Assembly (NCBI RefSeq): GCF_003610895.1
Contig: NZ_MCAS01000006.1
Span: 154,177-218,176 of the forward strand
Direction: 5' to 3'
DNA length: 64,000 bases
Origin: Paraburkholderia fungorum
Lineage (GTDB): Bacteria > Pseudomonadota > Gammaproteobacteria > Burkholderiales > Burkholderiaceae
Both the position numbers and the translations under genes were made by a program. The number at the start of each line of letters is the position of its first letter. The first letter of the stretch is position 1. Under the pieces are notes generated by a model, which saw only the letters and a program-made list of their open reading frames with translations, had not been told where the DNA came from and made no database searches. This document shows positions 59,188-64,000 of this stretch, one piece after another.

Positions 59188-61215
59188 ATGGAGATGTCGA
59201 TGGAACACGCATACGAGCACTTGTTGCATCTGCTCGCCGGACACCCGGCATGGACGCTCGCGGTCACTTTCCTGGCTGCGTTTCTCGAAGCCATCGCGGT
59301 TATTGGAACATTCATCCCAGGCAGCACCGCGATGTTCCTGGCCGGTGCGCTTGCTGGAACCGGGTCGTTAAACCTGGGGGCGCTGTTCGCATGCGCGATT
59401 GCTGGCGCGGTAGCTGGGGACGGCATGAGCTACTGGCTCGGCAGCCACTATAAATCGCAGATTGGCCAGTTGTGGCCGTTTCGGACGCACCCGCGAGTCT
59501 TTGAGGCCGCACACAATTTTTTCGCAAAACACGGTCCGAAGAGCGTCGTGTTCGCCCGGTTCATCGGGCCGTTGCGAGCGATTGTGCCCGTCGTTGCGGG
59601 AACGTCGGGGATGACGCCGGTGCGGTTTTACACCATGAACATCCTGTCAGCGCTACTCTGGGCGCCCGCGCATATCCTGCCGGGCGTTATTTTCGGGGCA
59701 TCCGTCCAGGTGGCCGGCGCTGTTTCGTTTCGTCTCGTCATTATCATCGCGCTACTGGTCGGAATTGTATGGCTTAGCTTCCGGGGCGCCCGCTTCGCTC
59801 TTTCGCACGCCGGTGCCTGGGCGAGTGCCGCGGGCCGCACTCTGACGACCTGGGCCAGTCACCACGAAGGGCGGGCAGGTCGTCTTGCCTTGCAGCTACT
59901 GAATCCGAACCGACCCGCTTCCGGTGCAATAGGGGTGGCGTCGGTCATTGTGCTTCTTTCGTGCTGGCTGTTCTTCGGCGTCTTGCAGGACGTCATCAGT
60001 GGTGACCCACTCGTACGGGTTGACGTGTCCGTTTATCACTTCCTTCAGTCTGTGCGCAGCCCTTGGGGCGACATCGTCCTGTCGGGCCTCGCCACGCCCG
60101 GCAGCGTCGCCACGCTGGCAGCGCTGGTCGCCACAGCGGCGCTGTGGATGGTGTGGGAACGTCGTTGGCGCACGCTTGGTTACTGGCTCGCTGCCGTTGT
60201 CTTTTCACAGTTACTGATATTTACCCTCCAGTTTGCAATCCATCGTGCTCCACCGGATTCACTTGCGTCCGGCGCATATGCGTTCCCGAGCAATCACGTC
60301 GCCGCCGTGGTCGTCGTCTATGGTTTTCTTGCGTTTCTGCTCGCTCGAAGGGTTAATACATTGGTGGGCGTGTTCGTCGTGACAGCAAGTATCGTCGTCG
60401 TGGTCAGCGTCAGCTTGTCCGGACTTTACTTCGGTCGATTCTGGTTTTCCGATGCAGTTGGAGGCGCGGCGCTTGCGTCGGTCTGGGTCTCCGTTGTCGC
60501 TTTTACCGCCGTGTGGCGAAGGCCGGTAGTGCAGCCATCGCGCGGGTTCATGCCAGTTCTCATGCTGACGGTTGTGTGCGTCAGCGTGGCGGCGCAACTC
60601 CACGTGGGACCGCCCGCACCGAAAGCTGACAGCGCGCCGGGTAACGCACCGGTCATCGCAACGACGTCGCAATGGACCGATTCTCTGTGGCAGAGTCTGC
60701 CTTGCTATCGCTCAGACATGGAAGGTGACCGGAAGGAGCCTCTGGCAATTCAGTGGTCCGCGAATGTTGAGGAGATAGGAAGTCGCCTTCGAGCTCAAGG
60801 TTGGGTCGACGGAGCGGAGCTCTCTGCGCGCAGCCTGCTGTCCCTCGCATCGCCCAAGGTTTCGGCGATGGCACTGCCGGTGCTGCCGGAGCTGAACAAT
60901 GGTGTGCCGTCGTTGCTGCTGTTCACGCATCCCGGCAGCACGCGGGACGAACGCATTGTGCTGCGTTTCTGGTCCACGGACTATGCGATTGAAGAACAGG
61001 GCGCCGCGTCAGCTACACCTCTTTGGATAGGTTCGCTTGTGCATGAGCGGCTTTATCGTGCGTCCTGGCCAGTCAACATGCTACGTGCCGTTGACCCGGT
61101 GACAGCGCCTCTGGCCGTTCATGACCAGTTGCTCGCGCTTCCCGCGGCGGCCGTGTTGGCGAAGAAGGATTGTCGTGGTGTTCCAGTGACGCTACTGACG
61201 TCGCGCTCCGACTGA
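59188..61215 (+). CDS. DedA-PAP2-LssY fusion membrane protein
   Basis: A 675-residue fusion. Residues ~1-200 are a DedA/SNARE-assoc domain (FIPGSTAMFLAGALAG, GDGMSYWLGSHY, FARFIGPLRAIVPVVAG). Residues ~250-440 are a PAP2 phosphatase fold in which PSNH (367-370) is kept, but the third motif is S411-G412...F418...D422, where S-R...H...D is required, and the first motif reads HRAPP, so it is likely inactive. Residues ~500-670 are an LssY C-terminal domain. DedA proteins act on undecaprenyl-phosphate or lipid flipping and can affect polymyxin resistance. ATG 59200 is an alternative start. Confidence 0.85.
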   Translation: MEMSMEHAYEHLLHLLAGHPAWTLAVTFLAAFLEAIAVIGTFIPGSTAMFLAGALAGTGSLNLGALFACAIAGAVAGDGMSYWLGSHYKSQIGQLWPFRTHPRVFEAAHNFFAKHGPKSVVFARFIGPLRAIVPVVAGTSGMTPVRFYTMNILSALLWAPAHILPGVIFGASVQVAGAVSFRLVIIIALLVGIVWLSFRGARFALSHAGAWASAAGRTLTTWASHHEGRAGRLALQLLNPNRPASGAIGVASVIVLLSCWLFFGVLQDVISGDPLVRVDVSVYHFLQSVRSPWGDIVLSGLATPGSVATLAALVATAALWMVWERRWRTLGYWLAAVVFSQLLIFTLQFAIHRAPPDSLASGAYAFPSNHVAAVVVVYGFLAFLLARRVNTLVGVFVVTASIVVVVSVSLSGLYFGRFWFSDAVGGAALASVWVSVVAFTAVWRRPVVQPSRGFMPVLMLTVVCVSVAAQLHVGPPAPKADSAPGNAPVIATTSQWTDSLWQSLPCYRSDMEGDRKEPLAIQWSANVEEIGSRLRAQGWVDGAELSARSLLSLASPKVSAMALPVLPELNNGVPSLLLFTHPGSTRDERIVLRFWSTDYAIEEQGAASATPLWIGSLVHERLYRASWPVNMLRAVDPVTAPLAVHDQLLALPAAAVLAKKDCRGVPVTLLTSRSD

Positions 61216-61499
61216 AGGGGGCCGGCAGCTAGCGAGCCAGTCGTCCTGACTCTCGACGCAATCAATCGCATCATGCGGGACTGCGCTGGTCGCCAGCGCT
61301 GTCTGATGGATACAGCCTATCCGACGGGCAATTCCAACCGTCAGTTTGCTGCGGCCATCAAGCTTCGGCCTGATACGGGTGCGCTGGGTCGGTTGCCTAA
61401 AATTTGAGGTACTGGCTAGGCTAACTGACGTCGCTACAATGTCTTTTAACTCTTTCACTCGAAGTGAACTTCTTTGGACATGTTAGCCATTGGTCTTTG
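61216..61499. other. Spacer before IS66
   Basis: No gene found. The eight bases just left of the element (61492-61499, GGTCTTTG) would be one copy of the target duplication; the other lies beyond the window. Confidence 0.5.
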
Positions 61500-61524
61500 G
61501 TAAGGGGCTCGTCCCGGCCGTCCT
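61500..61524 (+). repeat. IS66 left terminal inverted repeat
   Basis: Begins GTAAGGGGCTC; about 17 of 25 positions match the complement of the right end. Confidence 0.85.
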
Positions 61525-61553
61525 AGGCGGTTACTGCGATACACAGCAAAGTG

Positions 61554-61988
61554 ATGTCCATCATTTTCGATTTGATGGACACCACTTTGTCAGAGTCTCC
61601 AGAGAAGAAGCCGGGTAGTCGAGCAGGCCGTCCGAATTACCCACGAGAGCTTCGGGACCGGCTGGCGGCGGCAGCGTGCGAGCCGGGCGTCTCGGTCGCG
61701 AGACTGGCCCGCGAGAATGGCATCAACGCGAACATGCTGTACACCTGGCGGCGGCGATATCTTGCCGAGCAGCAAGCTCCGTCTACCAGCCTCCTCCCGG
61801 TCGTACTGCTGAGTGACGCGCCGACGCAGGTCGTTGCGTCATCTTCGGGCGTTCCGCAAGCGCCAGAGATGAAGCCGGCGTCTCCTGGGGGTACGATCGA
61901 GATCCGCATCGGCCGTGCGGTGGTTAAGGTAGACGGCCTGGTCGACGCTGACATGCTGCGTACCGTGCTGGGCAGTCTGCGATCATGA
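61554..61988 (+). CDS. tnpA: IS66 accessory protein TnpA (orf1)
   Basis: A 144-residue protein with the helix-turn-helix RPNYPRELRDRLAAAACEPGVSVARLARENGINANMLYTWRRRYL (by span), as in IS66 orf1/IS3-type proteins, and a C-terminal strand region. It binds the IS ends in this family. The start may be GTG 61551, ATG 61554 or ATG 61575. It overlaps tnpB by four bases (ATGA). Confidence 0.87.
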   Translation: MSIIFDLMDTTLSESPEKKPGSRAGRPNYPRELRDRLAAAACEPGVSVARLARENGINANMLYTWRRRYLAEQQAPSTSLLPVVLLSDAPTQVVASSSGVPQAPEMKPASPGGTIEIRIGRAVVKVDGLVDADMLRTVLGSLRS

Positions 61989-62329
61989 TCTCTCTGCCGG
62001 TTGGTACGCGCATCTGGATCGCTGCGGGCGTGACCGACATGCGGTGTGGGTTCCAGGGGCTGGCCGCAAAGGTACAAACGGCGCTTGAAGAGAATCCACT
62101 GGGCGGCAACGTCTTCATCTTCCGGGGCCGCCGAGGCGACCTCGTAAAAATCCTCTGGGCAACGGAGGACGGAATCTGGCTTCTCGCGAAGCGGCTTGAG
62201 CGGGGCCGTTTTATCTGGCCCCAGGCCGACGGCGGGAAGGTCCATCTGAGTTCAGCACAACTGTCGATGCTTCTCGAGGGCATCGATTGGCGACAACCCC
62301 GTCGCACCGCCGCGTTATCGATGTTGTAA
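61985..62329 (+). CDS. tnpB: IS66 accessory protein TnpB (orf2)
   Basis: A 114-residue protein with the family signature PVGTRIWIAAGVTDMRCGFQGLAAKVQ, then FIFRGRRGDLVKILWATEDGIWLLAKRLERGRF. Full length for the family. Its exact molecular role is unclear, but it is needed for transposition of IS66 elements. Coupled to tnpA by ATGA. Confidence 0.92.
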   Translation: MISLPVGTRIWIAAGVTDMRCGFQGLAAKVQTALEENPLGGNVFIFRGRRGDLVKILWATEDGIWLLAKRLERGRFIWPQADGGKVHLSSAQLSMLLEGIDWRQPRRTAALSML

Positions 62330-62359
62330 ACCGCGCGGCAGACCCGTAAACTACGGCGT

Positions 62360-63928
62360 ATGTCGAACGGCGCCGATCTTCCAGACGATGTCGAATTGTT
62401 GAAGGCCTTGCTGGTCGAGGCCCGTAGTCTGCTTGCTGAACGCGATGTCGAGATCGAGCAGCTTAAGGCGCAGATCGACAAACTTCGGCGCATGCAGTTC
62501 GGCCGCAAGTCCGAACAGTTGCAGCGGCAGATCGAGACCCTCGAGACCCAACTCGAGGATCTGGCCGCCGGCCGGGGCGTTGCAGACGTGGAGCGTGCGC
62601 AAGCTCGAGGCGCAAACGCTTCCTCCTCCAATGCAACGACGGACGAAGCGGCTTCGAGACAAGCGCTACCTGCGCACCTCTCGCGCGAGGATCATGTGCT
62701 TGAGCCCGAATCGAGTTGCCCGCACTGCGGTCAACAGATGCAGGTGCTCGGCGAGGACGTGTCCGAGCAACTCGCCCGGGTCGCAGCGGCGTTCAAAGTC
62801 GTTCGCACGATCCGGCGCAAATTCGTTTGCTCATGCTGCAGCACCATCAGGCAGCCGCCGATGCCCGGCCTTCCGATCGAGCGGAGCATCGCCCATCCAA
62901 GCTTGCTGGCGGACATCCTCGTTTCGAAATACGCAGACCATCAGCCGTTATATCGGCAATCGGCGATCGCGGCGCGCGACGGCGTGACACTCGACCGGGC
63001 CAGCATGGGTCGCTGGGTCGGCCAATGCGAAGCGTTGTGCGCGCCGCTGATTGAGGCGCTGCGCCGCTATACGGTGTCGGCCGCCAAGCTGCATGCGGAC
63101 GACACGCCAATCCCGGTGCTCTCGCCGGGCAACAGGAAGACCCGCACCGGTCGGCTATGGGTCTATGTGCGCGACGATCGTCGCTCGGGGTCGACGCAAC
63201 CCGCTGCGGTATGGTTCGCATACTCGCCGAACAGGCAAGGCATCCACCCTCAGACTCATCTCGCCGGCTTCAGGGGGACCCTGCAGGCGGACGCTTACGC
63301 GGGCTTCGATGAGCTGTTCCTGGGTGGCTCCGTACTTGAAGCGGCATGTCATGCTCACGCGAGGAGAAAGTTCTACGACATCCACGTGCGCACGCCGTCC
63401 GACACGACGCAAAAGGCACTTGAATACATTGGCGCGCTATACGACATCGAGGCCTCCATTCGCGGCAAGCCTGCGGCCGAACGGCTACGAATACGGCAGG
63501 AGAAAGCCAGGCCACTGCTTCAAATCTATGAAGCGTGGCTCAAGGCCAAGCTCGAAACGTTGTCGTCGAAGTCCGACACTGCCAAGGCGATCAACTACTC
63601 GCTTAACCAGTGGCGCGCCCTGACGCTATATTGCGAAGACGGTACGCTCGAGATCGACAATAACATCGCGGAAAACGCGTTGCGTTGTGTAAGCCTGGGC
63701 CGGAAAAACTTTTTATTCGCCGGCTCCGACAGCGGTGGTGAACGGGCAGCCGCGATGTACGCGCTAATCGGCACCTGCGCACTGAACGACATCGATCCGC
63801 GCGCCTATCTGGACCACGTGCTAACTCACATCGCAGATCACAAAATCAATCGCATCGACGAGCTTCTACCGTGGCACGTGGCCGACAAGCTGCAGCCGCC
63901 AGCCAGTCCGCCGACACCCGCTATCTGA
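62360..63928 (+). CDS. tnpC: IS66 transposase TnpC (DDE type)
   Basis: A 522-residue transposase. N-terminal coiled coil with a leucine heptad region (~15-75), a zinc-binding knuckle CPHCGQQM and CSCCS, and the DDE catalytic core: Asp in [11 protein letters not shown], Asp in [12 protein letters not shown] and Glu in NNIAENALR. Near full length and intact. It catalyses cut and strand transfer of the element ends. Confidence 0.93.
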   Translation: MSNGADLPDDVELLKALLVEARSLLAERDVEIEQLKAQIDKLRRMQFGRKSEQLQRQIETLETQLEDLAAGRGVADVERAQARGANASSSNATTDEAASRQALPAHLSREDHVLEPESSCPHCGQQMQVLGEDVSEQLARVAAAFKVVRTIRRKFVCSCCSTIRQPPMPGLPIERSIAHPSLLADILVSKYADHQPLYRQSAIAARDGVTLDRASMGRWVGQCEALCAPLIEALRRYTVSAAKLHADDTPIPVLSPGNRKTRTGRLWVYVRDDRRSGSTQPAAVWFAYSPNRQGIHPQTHLAGFRGTLQADAYAGFDELFLGGSVLEAACHAHARRKFYDIHVRTPSDTTQKALEYIGALYDIEASIRGKPAAERLRIRQEKARPLLQIYEAWLKAKLETLSSKSDTAKAINYSLNQWRALTLYCEDGTLEIDNNIAENALRCVSLGRKNFLFAGSDSGGERAAAMYALIGTCALNDIDPRAYLDHVLTHIADHKINRIDELLPWHVADKLQPPASPPTPAI

Positions 63929-63975
63929 CAGTGCAAGTCCGGATCACCATCATGCCTCACGTGCACGCGCGTGGA

Positions 63976-64000
63976 CGAACGGCATGCGTGAGCCGCTTAC
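63976..64000 (-). repeat. IS66 right terminal inverted repeat
   Basis: Ends CCGCTTAC at the last base of the window; the complement starts GTAAGCGGCTC and matches the left end. Confidence 0.8.

Larger units (their letters stand above)
61500..64000 (+). mobile_element. IS66-family insertion sequence
   Basis: A 2,501-bp element with tnpA, tnpB and tnpC in the usual order. The left tip GTAAGGGGCTC and the complement of the right tip GTAAGCGGCTC match at ten of the first eleven positions. The right tip ends exactly at base 64000. All three genes look intact, so the element may be active. It marks the right side of the resistance region. Confidence 0.9.

Noticed and set aside
1..64000. tRNA genes, rRNA genes and attachment sites
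   Set aside because: I looked for tRNA-like cloverleaf ends with CCA context and for long direct repeats flanking the conjugation module and could support none.

Overview
The window looks like a high-GC member of the Burkholderiaceae (Paraburkholderia, Caballeronia or Burkholderia type). Pointers are a trimeric beta-barrel porin of the burkholderial kind, two small secreted DUF4148 proteins (a family largely confined to Burkholderiales), paired amidases and the general GC-rich codon use. It reads as accessory DNA, either a megaplasmid or a chromosomal region with an integrated conjugative element. No rRNA, tRNA, CRISPR array or replication-initiation gene was found.

Region 1 (1-11.1 kb) is a catabolic/uptake locus: the end of a FadR-type GntR regulator, an amidase, two near-duplicate XRE regulators that share a 17-bp inverted-repeat operator, a five-gene ABC importer of the branched-chain/urea/amide type with a Tat-exported AmiC/UrtA-like binding protein, a second amidase, an 'amino acid synthesis' (DUF1185) protein and a porin. 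The set suggests import and hydrolysis of an amide whose identity cannot be read from sequence.

Region 2 (11.4-32.9 kb) is a conjugation module: AlpA-like regulator, a small protein resembling phage Q antiterminators, two tandem intrinsic terminators, then one long tightly coupled operon. The operon encodes a ParA-like ATPase, TrbM, VirB1-B4, B6, B5, a 54-residue VirB7-like lipoprotein, B8-B11, a coupling protein split over two overlapping genes, a primase-like PriCT/Toprim/KfrB protein, an LPD7 protein, a relaxosome RHH-like protein, a MOB_P-type relaxase and a Dam-type methylase. No integrase, origin or attachment site was recognised, so its outer limits are unknown.

Region 3 (33.0-37.1 kb) is a copper-handling cluster that appears to be decaying: 5'-truncated TolC-type gene, multicopper oxidase with a His-to-Pro change in its HCH motif, CusF-like protein, CopC, frameshifted CopD and an N-terminally truncated MerR regulator. 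Region 4 (37.3-40.0 kb) holds a DUF4148 gene and a persulfide/sulfur cluster (ETHE1-like dioxygenase divergent from a BigR/SqrR regulator and a split YeeE/YedE transporter).

Region 5 (40-61.2 kb) starts gene-poor and then carries two QseBC/PmrAB-like two-component systems, cytochrome b561, PepSY protein, PhoU-like protein, MFS transporter, a tripartite RND pump and a DedA-PAP2-LssY fusion. Eight CTTAA-type direct repeats with an exact 11-bp period (PmrA/QseB-box architecture) are scattered through it and probably mark one local regulon. Region 6 (61,500-64,000) is an IS66-family element with recognisable terminal repeats; its right tip coincides with the last base of the window.
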